DNA of 64,000 nt from Rhizophagus clarus (GCA_015698045.1 BLAL01000036.1:124001-188000); one strand, 5' to 3'; shown: positions 10,455 to 23,501, counted from the stretch's first letter. The notes: generated from the sequence alone by a model not told the origin. A program made the numbers and translations.

Positions 10455-12200
10455 TTAATATTCTCTCAAACCACTTTTTCTTCTTTTTTCTTTTTCTAAG
10501 ATGTAACCACTTCCAGAGGAAGGTGTATTTGGTCTACTACCATAAACATTAGAATTAAACATCATACTAGATCTACTTGTGGGAGTAGGTGGACCACCAC
10601 TTGAAACATAAGTTGAGCCTGAAGAAGAACTTGAAATGGAAGAATGATGAGATTGGTGTTGCAAATGAAGTGGAGTATTATAATAATAATGATGATGATG
10701 TCTAGAACTTATTTGCATATTAGATTCAGAATGAGTTCTTCGATGACTGTTAATACCGCCATTGCCGGCACTAAAACTATAATCACTTACAGTCCTAGTA
10801 CAAGAATTTTTTCTAGCAAGTTCAGCTGGTGAGGTATAACTACCTGAATAACCTCTATCAATTACACTTAATCGTTTATTCATCATTGATTGGACTTGAA
10901 TTAAAGTAGGACCCCGAGGATTATGAACAGAAATAGGATCATCAATCATAGGACTGATTCCATGTTTTAAATATTGAACAGCAACCATTTCTTGTTGATA
11001 CTTATGATATTCACTTGTTGTCATTGTTTTGGTAGCTTCTTTTTGATATTTATTAGGAGGAGGAGGGTTAGCACCCGCAACTAATCTGTTAGAATCATTT
11101 GATCTTCTTGTTGTTGTTAATCCAGAGTACATTTTTGAGAAAGAATCATTTCTTGGACGAGAAGATGAAGTATTTAAACTTATTCGACGAATTTTTTCAA
11201 TCGAAGGTGTATTTGAAAGATCAACATTTGGAATATTTATTATTCGATTTTCGGCATAACCATCATTCATTTCATCATAATAATATCCACTAGGGTTGTA
11301 ATCATCATATTCGTATTCATTCCAATAAGGTAACGAATAATTTGAATATCTCTTATTTCTTTGACTATTAAGAGATGTCACATTTGCATTATACTTTCTA
11401 CGATATCTACTACCATTACTATCAAAGCTTGCCGATGACGATGATGAAGCTGAAGATGAAAATTTTCGTTCTCTAAAATGATGGGGAGGTCTGGGTTGTA
11501 ATAATTCGCGTGAAGTATGTATTAAAGGTGGAGTTGTTGGCTTTGGTGAAGATGAATTTTTAGAATAGTGATATTTCTCCATATTCGGGTCCCTTGTCAT
11601 TGAGCGATTGGGGTGTAATGACATACCTGAAACATTTTTAATTTGAATATCATCGTCATAATATTCTTGGTTTCTTTGTGAAAATGGAGGAGGATAATCG
11701 AAACTTATAGTTCGAGAATGTTGAAAACATAATCCCAATGGAACATTGTCATCATTATCTCCTTCCTCTTCATTATCAATATTAATTTCTCTCGCATTCT
11801 CACTTTCACCATCACCACCATCACTGTTTTTTATTGCAGGTAATTTTTTCCGATGATTTGATGATGAATGTTTTAACGTAGATACGGTAGTTGAAGAGGC
11901 AGTTTTACTCGACGTTTTTCTTTTAGACTCTGACTTTCTTAATTCTGATGGTGATTTTTTAGAAGTAGGTTTTTTAAAATCATTAGAAATTTTTTTTTTT
12001 ATTTTGTTTAAAGGATTAGTGTCATAATTATTTTTTCTTATGTTATCATTTTTGTCATTTTTAAAGTTTGATGATTTATTATTTTCTTTCTGTATGTCAG
12101 GTGAAGTAGGTTGTGTAGAGGACTTCGCTTCTTTTGAAGATTTATTAATTCTTGATAACGGAGAAGTTAAAAATGCAAACGCTTTACGTATTTTGTGCAT
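10455..12200 (-). CDS. Large Ser/Asn/Tyr-rich disordered protein, unknown function
   Basis: One uninterrupted 581-codon frame in DNA where random frames are short, so it is almost certainly coding. I recognise no folded domain. The N-terminus (MHKIRKAFAFLTSPLSRINK) could form a basic amphipathic helix. Residues 25-130 are Lys/Ser-rich and 130-155 acidic (DNEEEGDNDD). The rest is Ser, Tyr, Arg, His and Pro rich, with many S/T-P sites and RxxS motifs. The C-terminus has SRPNTPSSGSG and a basic KEKRRKSGLREY tail. This composition is typical of fungal kinase-regulated scaffold or cell-polarity proteins, but that is only an impression. It lacks introns, unlike its neighbours. Confidence 0.75.
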   Translation of the reverse strand: MHKIRKAFAFLTSPLSRINKSSKEAKSSTQPTSPDIQKENNKSSNFKNDKNDNIRKNNYDTNPLNKIKKKISNDFKKPTSKKSPSELRKSESKRKTSSKTASSTTVSTLKHSSSNHRKKLPAIKNSDGGDGESENAREINIDNEEEGDNDDNVPLGLCFQHSRTISFDYPPPFSQRNQEYYDDDIQIKNVSGMSLHPNRSMTRDPNMEKYHYSKNSSSPKPTTPPLIHTSRELLQPRPPHHFRERKFSSSASSSSSASFDSNGSRYRRKYNANVTSLNSQRNKRYSNYSLPYWNEYEYDDYNPSGYYYDEMNDGYAENRIINIPNVDLSNTPSIEKIRRISLNTSSSRPRNDSFSKMYSGLTTTRRSNDSNRLVAGANPPPPNKYQKEATKTMTTSEYHKYQQEMVAVQYLKHGISPMIDDPISVHNPRGPTLIQVQSMMNKRLSVIDRGYSGSYTSPAELARKNSCTRTVSDYSFSAGNGGINSHRRTHSESNMQISSRHHHHYYYNTPLHLQHQSHHSSISSSSSGSTYVSSGGPPTPTSRSSMMFNSNVYGSRPNTPSSGSGYILEKEKRRKSGLREY

Positions 12201-13454
12201 ATTTTTGTTTTCTTTTTTTTTTAGTAAAAAATAAATTTTAAGTTCCTTTCTAATAAAAACTTTTTGTTAAAAGTAATAGTTCAAAAGAAGGAAAAAAGGG
12301 TGGCTATTTGGAAAATAAAGTATATGAAATAGGTCTATATAGCAATAAAGCTAAGCAAAAATATCAAGCTACCTTTGAAATATTAAAAAATGTATTATAT
12401 TATATCTATAACGAAACTTTATCGAAAATAAATGAAAACTTCACACTTAATAACTTCATATTAATACCAAAAGTAATAATAATAATAATAATTTAAAAGG
12501 GAAAGAATAATAAAAAAAGGAAAGAGAGAGAAAGTTTTCGTAAATAAAAAAAAACGATTGAAAAGTGCCGAATATTTATATTTTATAAAAGTTTTCTAAT
12601 ATCAATAAAGTAGCGAATTTTTTGATTGCCTTATAAGATAAGCTAGTCCACAAATTTTTAAGTTTAATTTCAGTCCGCTCAAACCATTATTATTTATTTA
12701 CATTATTGTAATGTATAATGATGAAAAAAAAAGTTTATTTGGATTTTCATTAAACTTGAATATGTGAAATGTCACACCTGAGCTTGAAAAAGGTTAATCA
12801 CAAGTGGCTTGATGATCCAATCTTCTCATGTCTTTGCTTTTCAATCTAGGCAAGTGACAACCTACTATACATAATCTTTCAACCGAAACTACCCTCGTTT
12901 ACAATCAAAGTAATCTTTTTCCAAAACAATCCCTATAATGTTATACAACAGTTTTGAGTAATGGGCAGAGCATCATTTATTTCCTTTGGTAATATTATTA
13001 TACAATATACAAATGAGAAAAAGGTAACAGAGTGTACTGCCATATATTTCCGTTAAGTTTTTTACGAAATATCTTTAACCGAAAAAAAGGGGTCGTTTAT
13101 GAAATTACTCTTTGGAGTGTTCCGCATAATAGATATAGTTCTTGGCACTTGGCGTGATTAGCTTTGCAGGTACACAAGAAATATGTTACTAAAAAAAAAT
13201 CTCGATTCCCACGGTCTTTGGCCTTAAACAAATTGATTATCTAAATTTTTGTTGGTACCGCAAATCTTTCTTAAATGACAAATGTTAAACAACCCTTTAG
13301 GGCTTAAATTTGTTTTTTTAGCGGATGCAATGTATGCAGATGTCGCATTACAAATTTTAAAAATATTATTTCCATTTATCATCTATATGTATATTTCTAT
13401 ATAACCATCAATAAAATCTCTCTTCGATGATGAGGTCAGTGTGAAATGATTGGC

Positions 13455-13484
13455 TGTCATTGTGCCACGCAGTGGCACATGACA
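13455..13484. repeat. Near-perfect short hairpin
   Basis: TGTCATTGTGCCAC and GTGGCACATGACA pair around a GCA loop with one bulged base. It is GC-richer than its surroundings. It is 15 bp upstream of a MITE end and could be a remnant of another small element. Confidence 0.6.
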
Positions 13485-13498
13485 ATATTGACTGTAAA

Positions 13499-13701
13499 TA
13501 GGCCTGTTCATGTCTGGTCGGTTGAGGTCGCGGTCATATGCAAAAATAACGATTTTATTGGTGAAAAATGTTCGCCCTAAAAACTCTAAAAAAATGATGG
13601 GCTAGAAGAGTCGGCTGCGTAAACAAATGCACACAGATCTGGCCAATCAAACTAAACCTCAACCAACCGCAACCTCAACCGACCAGACATGAACAGGCCT
13701 A
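13499..13701. mobile_element. Short MITE with TA target duplication
   Basis: The ends GGCCTGTTCATGTCTGGTCG (from 13501) and CGACCAGACATGAACAGGCC (to 13699) are perfect inverses, extending inward through GTTGAGGT.GCGGT. TA dinucleotides flank both ends, which suggests a Tc1/mariner-type integration. It is about 200 bp with no coding sequence. It lies in the TPX2 upstream region, about 390 bp before the start codon. Confidence 0.85.
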
Positions 13702-14092
13702 ATATTGAACAATAGCCTTAATGATCATGATAAATATCAATATTAAAGCAAATTTTTAATGTGAATGTACGTGAATTCTATAGTACGTAATGCATATAAA
13801 TGATATCCGGTAATAAATAACGTCACATGCCGAATATGAGCAAAATAATTGGCATATAAAAAAATAAACAGATTTAGTAACTTTTATACTCTAGATATTA
13901 AATGCATCCTGCAGATCATATACAAATAAAACGTGTCACCAAAAAATTCGCGATGATAATATTCGCGTTTTCCTTTCAAGTTTGCAACCTCTATTTTTTT
14001 TTTATTTTGAATTGTAATAGTAAAATAACAGAACTATATTCTGTAAATTGAAAAAGTAAAAAAGCAGTTAATTTTTACGCGTTTACAGAAGA

Positions 14093-16341
14093 ATGATGTT
14101 CGAAAACATATTGAAACAAGATGTAGAAACGCCACAGGTGCCACGTTCGCGACCGAACTCGCCGGGTACATTTTCTTTCCTTGCACCACATTATAAAGAT
14201 TTTAATAACGACGTAACTTTTGGTGAAGGAGATTCTTTTTTTGGTATAATGAACGATTTTTTTTTTTTTTTGAATCATTAACGTGGTTTTGTTATTAACT
14301 ACACGTTTCTCTAAATTCTGTAGGTTCTGCAATATTAACAAGTTCCGCGACCAGAGAACGACCCCTTTTTACACCATCAAAGAATGTTACATTCTCTCCA
14401 ATATTAAATGAGGTCAATAGCGTGCTACATCAATCAAATCTTAATAATTTAAAGAAAAATAATGATGCTAAAATTATAATAGAAAAGCTTACTATTAAGA
14501 GTCCTTTGAAAGAACAAAAAAAAATAAAATTTCTTGATGATAACCCTCATGTAAAAACTGGTGCTAATAAAGCCATCAATGATAAAGTGCCACCAGTTGT
14601 GAAAATTGTAAAAGCGAAAGAAGCTGTAAACAAAGCTAATGTCAAACCTATTAATACTACTAAACAAGCAAAGAATTATCCTGAGCGTAAATCTCAAGGG
14701 ATTCGGGTATGTACATTTTATTATATCTAATTACATTCTCAATCAAATAGTCAATACTTTTGTTATTTATATTTTAAGAAACGGCAATCTGTCAAAAAAC
14801 CTGGCACAGTTATTACAGTTCCTAAACCCTTCAGGTTTCACACGACAAAGCGTTCTAATGCAATAAATAAATATTCACCAAAATCACCATTTATTTCATT
14901 GGCAGAACGAGTGCAACAATTTTTGGAAAAAACCCCAGACAGATTCAAATCAAAGCTTGTGACAATAAAAGTAGGAGAACATGTTATTTGATTCACGATG
15001 AAATTAGTATAATTTAATCAAGCCAAAAATTATATGTTATAGTCTACATCGAATTATGTCAATCTTCCTACAAAAGCAAGATCTCCATTCTTACGTACTA
15101 AATTAAGGGCTGAAAGGAACAAGTGAGAATTGAGTGAAGAGTTTTCTCTATTTTATAATTAAATGTTTACGACAATTTCTATAGGGTGACGAATAAGGAA
15201 AAAGTTATTAACAATAAAGTGCAATCAAAACCGGTTGATTCAAATAATATCAAATCTGGGCGCATCAAGAAAACTAAACCAGAAACCACAGTACCAATAT
15301 CTCCGCACATCACAAAACCAAAACCGCCTCAACAAAAACATCCATCACCAACTCGTATTATTAAAGCAAATCCAGTACCTCAATTTAAGGAACCTTTCAA
15401 GCCTAAATTAGCACATCGAAAAATGGATTCTCCCAAATATTCACTTCCGGGAGAAGAAATTTCACAATATAAGGTAGAAATAAGAGAAGCAAAATTAAAG
15501 AAAGAGGCACAAGAGCAAGAAAGGGCGCGTAATTTTAAAGCTCGACCACTTCCTAGTGACTCACCCGACGTAAGTTATTTGTTAGAACATATTTATGCTA
15601 AGAAAAAAATTTCGTTCTTAGTATTATTGATTATTTCTTATTATAGGTTTTGCCTCCTGTTTTTCCGTTACCTACTACTGTGACTAAACCGTTTAAATTA
15701 AGGACTGATATAAGAGGAGAGAAATATCAAGAGTCTTTTCGAGAAACAATTACTAAATTAAATAAACGAGAAAAGGAAGATTTATCGTTTTATGCAAAAC
15801 CAGCACCTAATTTGACACCTTATCGTCCAAAAAAATCAGATAAACCTTTAACAGAAATTGTTGAATTTAACCTCTACACTGATGCACGTCTAGAAAAACG
15901 TAAAGCATATGACGAGAAGAGAAACTTACGTGAACGGGAAGAAAAGATATTAAGAGAACGGAAACAAAAAGAAGAGGAGGTACGATATATTTAAGTGTTT
16001 TATTTAAGGCAAGATAATCGCAAGTAAATTCGAAATACATTCAAAATCATAATCAGGAACGTAATCAACAACAAATTCGTCGATTGAGAACTGAATTAGT
16101 ACATCATGCTCAGCCAATCAAAAAGTTTGCGCCTATCAAAATAGACTTTGCAAACAGAAAGGCAACTAAACCAGTTTCACCACTGATTGGAGAAAAGAGG
16201 CGTAAAAAATTTCAAGCATTAAACGAATCCAATATCCGAAATGCGGTGTCAGAGAACGTTTCAACAGCAAAAATAGTTCCTCAATCCGGAAATGATAATA
16301 GGAAGCTGCTAGAAAAGAATGAAAAGGAAAACAAAAAATAG
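14093..16341 (+). CDS. TPX2: TPX2-like spindle assembly factor
   Basis: Seven exons keep phase: 14093-14243, 14324-14706, 14779-14970, 15043-15122, 15185-15569, 15647-15979, 16057-16341, giving 602 aa. Repeated TPX2 signatures are visible: KPFRFHTTKR, SPFISLAERVQQFLEKTPDRF, FKARPLPSDSPDV, KPFKLRTDIRGEKYQ and the C-terminal EFNLYTDARLEKRKAYDEK with a following charged helix. In animals and plants TPX2 binds microtubules, activates Aurora kinase and is released from importin-alpha by RanGTP; the many Lys/Arg clusters fit importin binding. A second Met at 14096 is an alternative start. It lies 198 bp upstream of XPF on the same strand, and RCC1, the RanGTP generator, is 7 kb away. Confidence 0.88.
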
Positions 16342-16539
16342 TGGACGGTTGACAAATTATGCATGCACTTGGAACAGATAGTACAATTATTCATTTAAAG
16401 TAAAACTCCAAATTTGCAATTTACTGTTTAAATAAAGTTTACTTTTAAAATGTATTACCTTAAACTAATAAACTTACACGTGGCTACAAATTTACGAAAA
16501 TGATTTACGAAAATGATCTACATAAAAATTATTTTTATT

Positions 16540-19500
16540 ATGTCTTCACAAAAGAATTTTTCTCTTCCAGCTGAAACTGGCTTCTCTCCAGTAAGATCAC
16601 CTCAAGCTGAATCTTCAACTCAACTTTCACATCCATGCACACTCCCGCTAGAATTCCATCGTCACATTTTCGAAGAATTGTTATCTGAAGACGGTTTACT
16701 TGTACTGAGCCGGGGGTTGGGTTTGCGTAGGATAATATGTGCACTACTAAAAATTTATTCCGATAAAGAATCTTTAGTAATATTGTTGAACGCTAATGGA
16801 AATGAATTAAATTTTATTAAAGAAGAACTAGCTGAATGTGGGGTTAAGAAGCCTGGACTTCGAGTTGTTAATAATGAAACTAATTCCAAAGAAAGGTAAG
16901 TAAATTTATCAAAATAAAAGTGAAAGGCTAGTAAATTAAATTTTAATAAGTAAGGGTCGTGGATACAACAGTTAGAAAGTCGGAAATAAGAATGGATTTA
17001 ATGGAACGGAAATTTATTATCTATTAATGTATCAAAAAAAAAACAAAAGAAAAATGAGAATAAAAAAATTATTTAAACAAATAAGCAATCATAATTTAAA
17101 AAGTATTTATTTATTATATTCGATTCATATTTATAGATCAGAATTATATATTTCTGGTGGTATATTATCGATAACTTCAAGAATACTCATAATTGATCTT
17201 TTACAAAAACGTATACCATCTTATCTAATTACTGGAATTTTAGTTATGCACGCTGAAAGGTATCGCATATTTTTTCCTTTGCAAATCGTGTGATGCCTTT
17301 TTATTCTGTTGAGAAAATTTCTTGTTTGTGTATCAATTTAACTTGTGGGTTATAACAAACGTACTTTTTTTGCTTTAGGGTGAATGAGACTTCAACAGAA
17401 GCATTTATCTTAAGGATATTTAAAGAAGAGAATAAGGTATTTCCATGCATTCATTATTTTCTCATTAATATATAATTTATATTTTTTTAATATCATCCTA
17501 TTTTTATAGGAAGGATTTATTAAAGCATTTTCAGATTCTCCTGAGTCATTTATTTCATCAGGATTATCACCTTTACAAACTACTCTTCAATTACTTCAAT
17601 TACGTAAAGTTTTCATATATCCGAGGTTCGTCTTATATTTGTGTTTAACGTTTTATTTATCTGCTCAATAAATCTGCAATTTTAATCTTAAATGCGTTTT
17701 TTTTCACAATAATTTACTTACTTGTGTCATTGTCTTCAACAGATTTCATGTGATGGTAAGGGATTGCTTAGAACAGCGTAAAGCGGATGTAACGGAATTG
17801 TATCAACCTTTAAGCCCATCAATGAACGAAATTCAACAAGCTATTACCGAATGTATCGAAGCTTGTTTAAGTGAAATAAAAAAGGGGAATGGAAATTTGG
17901 TAAGTTATAAAATTAAAAATTTTCAGTATTTTTTTTTTTTTTACGTATTATTATTTTTAAATATAGACTTACTGAAAGCTGGTGATTAATGGTTCTAAAA
18001 TAAATTTTAGTTAAATGTTGATGATTTATCAGTAGAAAATTCATTTTTCAGATCATTCGATGTAATAATAAAACGACAATTAGAGCCTGTTTGGCATCGA
18101 GTTAGCTCAAAGACTAAGTTGATAGTTAATGATCTAACTACTTTGAGAAAGTTGCTTGAGTATGCGTTTGATAAAGTTTTTGTTAATACTTTTTTGGGAG
18201 CCCTTTTTGAATTCATGGATCAATTTTTTAATATTATAGATACTTGGTTAGTTATGATTGCGTATCATTTAATAGTTTTTTAGAGACTATTATTACAAGT
18301 CAAACACCTACTTCTGCTTTATCACAACAACAACAATCTCCTTGGTTATCCTTGGATGCTGGAAATACAATTTTTAGTGTATTTGTATTCATATATTTAA
18401 TTTTTGCAACGTTCATGTTTGACCATTCTCATAGATTTATCGGGTTTTTTGCTTTAGGTAGCAAAAGGACGTGTATTCATTCGTACATCAACTACAAATC
18501 CTACGGACAATACTCAGAAAAATTCTTATTCAGCATCAAAATTGCCGCCAGGTATACAACCTGTATTAGAAGAACTTCCAAAGTGGAATTTGTTGGCAGA
18601 AACATTAGATGAGATTGAATCAGATATAACAAGTCACACTACTGAAACTTCAAGAGCTTCTTATGAAGGAAAAGATTTAAGTCGCTTAAACAATACAGTA
18701 TTGATAATGGTGGAAAATGAAAGGGAATGTTCACAACTAAGAGAATATTTATCAACTATACATATTGCTGAACGACAAGGAGTGAGTAAAGGCAGCATTA
18801 TGTTAGAGAGATTACTAAAAAATTACTTTAAATGGAAAAGTGGAATGAGTAAAGTGAGTAAAAACTTGTTTAACGGAAATGATAAAGAAAAATGTAAGGA
18901 AGTAAATAGTAATAATGGGAAAGGTATGTTTAAGTTTAATTGGACTATTTAAGAAAGTGAGTGCATAAAAAAAAAAAAAATTTGTTTTCCTTATTTTTTT
19001 TTTTTTAAAAAAAAAAAAGATGAACAACTAAAAAGAGGAACATTTCAACGCGGACAACAACCACCCAATAAGAGAAGACGCGTGCGTGGTGGATCAAGTA
19101 CTGCTACTACTTCTGCTGTCTCTACGAGAAAACTTAAGGCAAAGATCCTTGAGGAAGAGGCTCAAGAAATAGCGAATTTGTAATTATTGAAATTTCAACA
19201 TTTTTTTTTTTTCTTTTTAAAAGAAAATAAAAAATAAAAAATAAGTTCTTTTATTACTTCATTTGTAGCATAAACTCGAATCAAACTATAATATCTGAAG
19301 CATCAACAGTTTCTTCGGCAACCATTTCATCAAATAATGATCCATCGACTTCTTGTTATGATGATGAATTTGATGTGGAAGCGTTTTCTACCTACTTTGG
19401 ATTGTTGGACTTGAGAGATTTAATTATTGTTAGACCTATTAGTGGTGATGAAGATGATAGAATATTACAATCTGTTAAGCCCAAATATATTGTTGTTTAT

Positions 19501-21011
19501 CATCCTGATCAAGCTTTTGTTAGGAGAGTTGAAGTAAGTTTTCTTTTAGTTGAGAGGTTATGATTAACAGTAAATAGATTTTTACTGATTAGTAATAATA
19601 TTTTTGGATAATAGGTATATCGAGCTTTACATCCTGATATACCGTGTAAAGTGTTTTTTATGATGTATGAAAATTCAATTGAAGAGCAAAAATATTTGAG
19701 CGCAATACGTAAAGAAAAAGATGCTTTTGAGAAATTAATTAGAGAAAAAAGTGTAAATATTTAATATATATTGGTTTTACTATTCCTTTTTGTCAAAGGA
19801 ATTATATGATGATCGATTTATGTTTTATTAGATTATGGCTATTCCTTTGGGAAGACCTTTGAGAATATTTAACAATCAACATGAATCCTTGATTAATACA
19901 CGTATAGCAGGTGGTAGAATTACACAACAAATTAAAGAACCAAAGGTAAATGATATTATTATATTTTTAGTGTTGTTAAATGATTTTCCTAATCTTTACA
20001 TTTTCTTGAATGGTATTGTGAACACAATTAGATTATAATAGATGTAAGAGAATTTCGTAGTTCATTACCATCATTATTACATCAATCAGGAATCGAAATA
20101 TTACCATGTACTTTAACGATAGGCGATTATATATTATCACCTAACTTATGCGTTGAACGTAAATCTATTTCTGATTTAATTGGAAGCTTCAATTCAGGAA
20201 GATTGTGAGTATACATATGACCTCTTTTTTAACAATATGGAGATACAAATTGACTATTTTGTTTAGGTATGCACAATGTGAAGCTATGTCTATACATTAT
20301 AAGCAACCTATCTTATTAATTGAATTTGATAAAAACCAATCGTTTACATTACAGGTAATTGAATCATTTCTAATCTTTGTTTATACATTTTGTTTTTGTT
20401 TCTTATTCTTATTATGTTGCATATACAGTCTATAAATGAATTTAGACCGGATATAGGTATGAATGATATATCATCAAAATTAGTGTTATTAACAAAAACA
20501 TTTCCAAGACTTAAAATTATTTGGTCAAGTAACCCTATTGCTACAGTCGAAATATTTCAAGATCTTAAAGTAAATATAATTATATGCTTTTCAAAGTATA
20601 AGTGAATCGTATATTTAATTACTATTTTTTTTTTGTAGAAATTAGAAGAAGAGCCTAATTTAGAAATAGCTCAAATGATCGGATTGGATGATGGTGAAAT
20701 TGATGATAGTTTAATTACCAATAATGCGATTGAAAGTGACTACAACTTAGTGCCACAGGTACATATAATACAACTTTATGTAATTAATGATATCTTACAT
20801 CTTTACATCTTTTATTCTTATTTAATAGGAATTTTTAAGATCATTGCCTGGAGTTACATCGAAAAATTATAAATATATAATGACAAAAGTGGAGAATCTA
20901 AAGGAATTAAGTCAGTTATCTAAAAATGAAATGCAAAATATGATTGGTAATGATGATGGAAATAAATTATTTGAATTTTTTAATAAAGATGTTAAAGAGG
21001 AGAAGAAATAA
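16540..21011 (+). CDS. RAD1: XPF/RAD1 (ERCC4) structure-specific endonuclease
   Basis: Seventeen exons keep phase: 16540-16895, 17137-17259, 17379-17436, 17510-17625, 17743-17899, 18011-18159, 18240-18378, 18458-18923, 19020-19179, 19269-19533, 19615-19752, 19832-19945, 20032-20204, 20267-20354, 20429-20569, 20639-20758, 20829-21011, giving 981 aa. The N-terminal inactive SF2-helicase half is complete ([33 protein letters not shown]). The nuclease core has GDY (D779) and ERK-x3-D (E789, R790, K791, D795). The C-terminal pair of helix-hairpin-helix motifs ends the protein. With an ERCC1/Rad10 partner it cuts 5' of bubbles in nucleotide-excision repair, crosslink repair and single-strand annealing. 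A basic linker (NKRRRVRGG) probably carries a nuclear localisation signal. An in-frame Met at 16513 is a less likely start. All catalytic residues are intact. Confidence 0.96.
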
Positions 21012-21395
21012 GAGCAGTAAGAACGAAAGGGGAATAGGAATATAGGATAACATATATGACCACGCTAGATTCTGTATAAGAAAATAATCTATCAATAAAG
21101 CATCTTATAGTCTTTTGTATTTGTCATTTTACATTTATTATATCGAATTTTATGTATTATATTATTTTTATGTTATATTTTGTAACAATGCTTAAGATTT
21201 TGATTGTGGAAGTTGCATACTATTATTAATAACCATATTAATTAATTATTATATACAAAAGAAAAGTATAAAAATAAATACTTTATTTATAATTATTAAA
21301 AAAAAATTACTGCTCAGCTGTTTCTCTAATACCCTATTCGTTTTTTTTTTTTATTTTTAAAGTAGAAAATAAAATGAGGAGTTTTAATTATGACT
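21012..21395. other. Convergent intergenic region XPF / RCC1
   Basis: A 384-bp 3'-3' spacer. It has AATAAA-like signals for XPF (AATAAAGCA near 21095) and T-rich stretches. No gene. Confidence 0.55.
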
Positions 21396-23501
21396 TTATT
21401 TATTAGTATCTACATCCATGGCATCTCCATCTGAACTAGATGTTGCTGTAATGAGGAACAACGCGTGCGCTGACCCACAACTTATTCGAACAATATCCCT
21501 GCCTTCCAATTCTTTTAAATCTGGCATCCGAAATGGTGATGTCACCACTTCTTCCTTCTTATTCCCCAAGACGAAATAATCCCCAAATCCCCATGCATAA
21601 ATTTTATTGACCGTATCGACGGCCATTGAAAAGTGGTCTCCAGCTCCTACGGATTTTATTGAAGAGAGACTTGGAATTGCAGTTGGAGTCGAGATTCTTG
21701 CTTTAGATTCCTTAGAAGTCGGGAGAACGCTATCTCCTAAACCAAGTTGGCCATAATCAGATCGTCCAAAACTGAAAACTTGCCCATTTTGCATACGAGC
21801 AAGTGTATGATGTTCCCCAGCGGCGAATTCTTCTACTCTTTGCCCGATTTTGTTAAGGAATGAATGTCTTTCAGGAGGGATAATAGCTTGTTTTGATGCA
21901 TCAAGACCGCACTGTCCCATATTGTTAAAGCCAAAGACCCATACCTTTCCACCATTATCAATTGCAAAGTTATGATATGAACCAGCGTACAATCGAACGA
22001 TATGTTTTAATGCTAGGTTGAATGGTATAAGCGGTTTGAGAGATCTGCGTTCTGAAAGTTTTCTTCCAAGACGGTAGGCTTCGTTACTTCCCCATGCATA
22101 TACATCTCCTTCTCTAGTAAGCGCCAAAGCATGATCAACACCTGCTGCTATATCGACAATCGTTAAATTTTCGAATGAAGAGTATCGTGTGAATATTGGT
22201 TGCTCAATGCGTTTGTCATAAGAAAATCCAATAATTCCGTCTTTGCCCTAATTTTCGAGAAAATTATTAAGTTTGCTAAAATATATATAATATGATAATG
22301 AAAATTGTGCAAACCTTAAAAGTACCCGTCGCGTATAGATGACCTTGATCAGAAATAGCGAATGTAGCGTTACCTCCACATACTACTTTTACAATATTTA
22401 TATTATCAAGACCTTCAGCATATGCGGGTATTCCTTCTTCAATTATATTGTAATTTCCCGCTTCTAAGATTGCTTTCGCCTCTGCTGACTTGGGATTTTC
22501 AGTGAAACGACCAAGTGTACCTAAGTTGTTAAAATAAATAATAAATAATGATATAATTAAAGTATGACAAAGGTGTAACAATTAATGATAAACTTACCAT
22601 GATCATTAACCCCCCATGTTACAATTTTACCATCAACAGTAAGAGCAGCGTTATGAAGAGATCCTGCACTTATATCTACAATTTTAAATTTCTCCAAGGT
22701 TTTAATATATTCTAATTGTTTGAAATTTTCTAACCCTTCCATACCACATTGAGAAAGTTCATTTGAACCAATAACGTAAACCTGACCAATTTGTTGTGGA
22801 CGAGTAGGAATTGGTACAGTAAAAGTATCACCCTTCCTACGTTTAGGTTTCAATAACTTATAGTCTTCCTCTACCGTACGTTTTCTCGATCTTTTTGAAG
22901 TACTGCCTGTTGACAACTCAGAATCTTCAGCAGAAAGCCCGGCGGTTGAACGCTTTTTAGATGATTTCATGGCAGGAACAATAGTAGTAGTAACTTGTGG
23001 TACAGTAGTTTCGTGAATGACAACCGAAGAAGCTACTTGAGTTTCTTGAACAGTAGCAGTAGAAGGTTGTTTTAAATCTACGTTTCTTGAAGAAGTAGAA
23101 CTCTCTGATGTAGTTGGATCTATTAGAACAAACTTAACCTTTTTAGAGCTTCGTCGTTCAATAGTAGTACCACCTGCAGGTTGATTAGCAGGATTAACCA
23201 CCGAAGTACTTTTACGTTTTCTTTTATGCGGAGTATTAGAAGCAGCAGGAGTACTTCGTGCAGTTGTAACGTTACGTCTAGGACGGTCTGATTTAGAGGT
23301 AGCAGCCTTTTGAGGAGATTTTTTCTGACGGACTTGACGAACAGGACGGGATGAGGTAGTTGATTTGACTGAAGCAGCCGTAGTAGCATTAGTTGATGAA
23401 GCTTGATCAGCAGCAGTGCGTCCTTTAATTCGAGTAGAACGTCTGGTATCAGTAGTAGGCTCGGTAACTTGTTGTTTGGCACGTGGAGATTTTTTAACCA
23501 T
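21396..23501 (-). CDS. RCC1: RCC1-type Ran guanine nucleotide exchange factor
   Basis: Three exons, 22598-23501, 22315-22520 and 21396-22247, give 653 aa. Residues 1-250 are a long, basic, Ser/Thr/Ala-rich tail (RSTRIKGR, RPRRNVTT, HKRKRKST, KKVKF), suited to nuclear import and nucleosome/DNA contact. From about 255 onward RCC1 repeats form the seven-bladed propeller (VYVIGSNELSQCG, VTWGVNDHGTLGR, GDVYAWGSNEAYRLG, VWVFGFNNMGQCGLD, VFSFGRSDYGQLGLGD, IYAWGFGDYFVLGN). RCC1 loads GTP on Ran at chromatin, which drives nuclear transport and spindle assembly. The frame runs on upstream to 23687, but MVKKSPRAK at 23501 is the natural start. The basic tail is longer than that of animal RCC1 (about 420 aa in total), as in fungal Srm1/Pim1-type proteins with extensions. 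Confidence 0.95.

Larger units (their letters stand above)
12201..14092. other. Divergent intergenic region between the Ser-rich gene and TPX2
   Basis: About 1.9 kb with two start sites facing away from each other. It contains a short hairpin (13455-13484) and a small MITE (13499-13701), listed separately. The rest is moderately AT-rich with no supported gene; a 62-codon frame at 12308-12496 looks like chance. Confidence 0.5.

Noticed and set aside
12308..12496. 62-codon plus-strand frame
   Set aside because: No domain, low complexity at its end, in a divergent promoter region.
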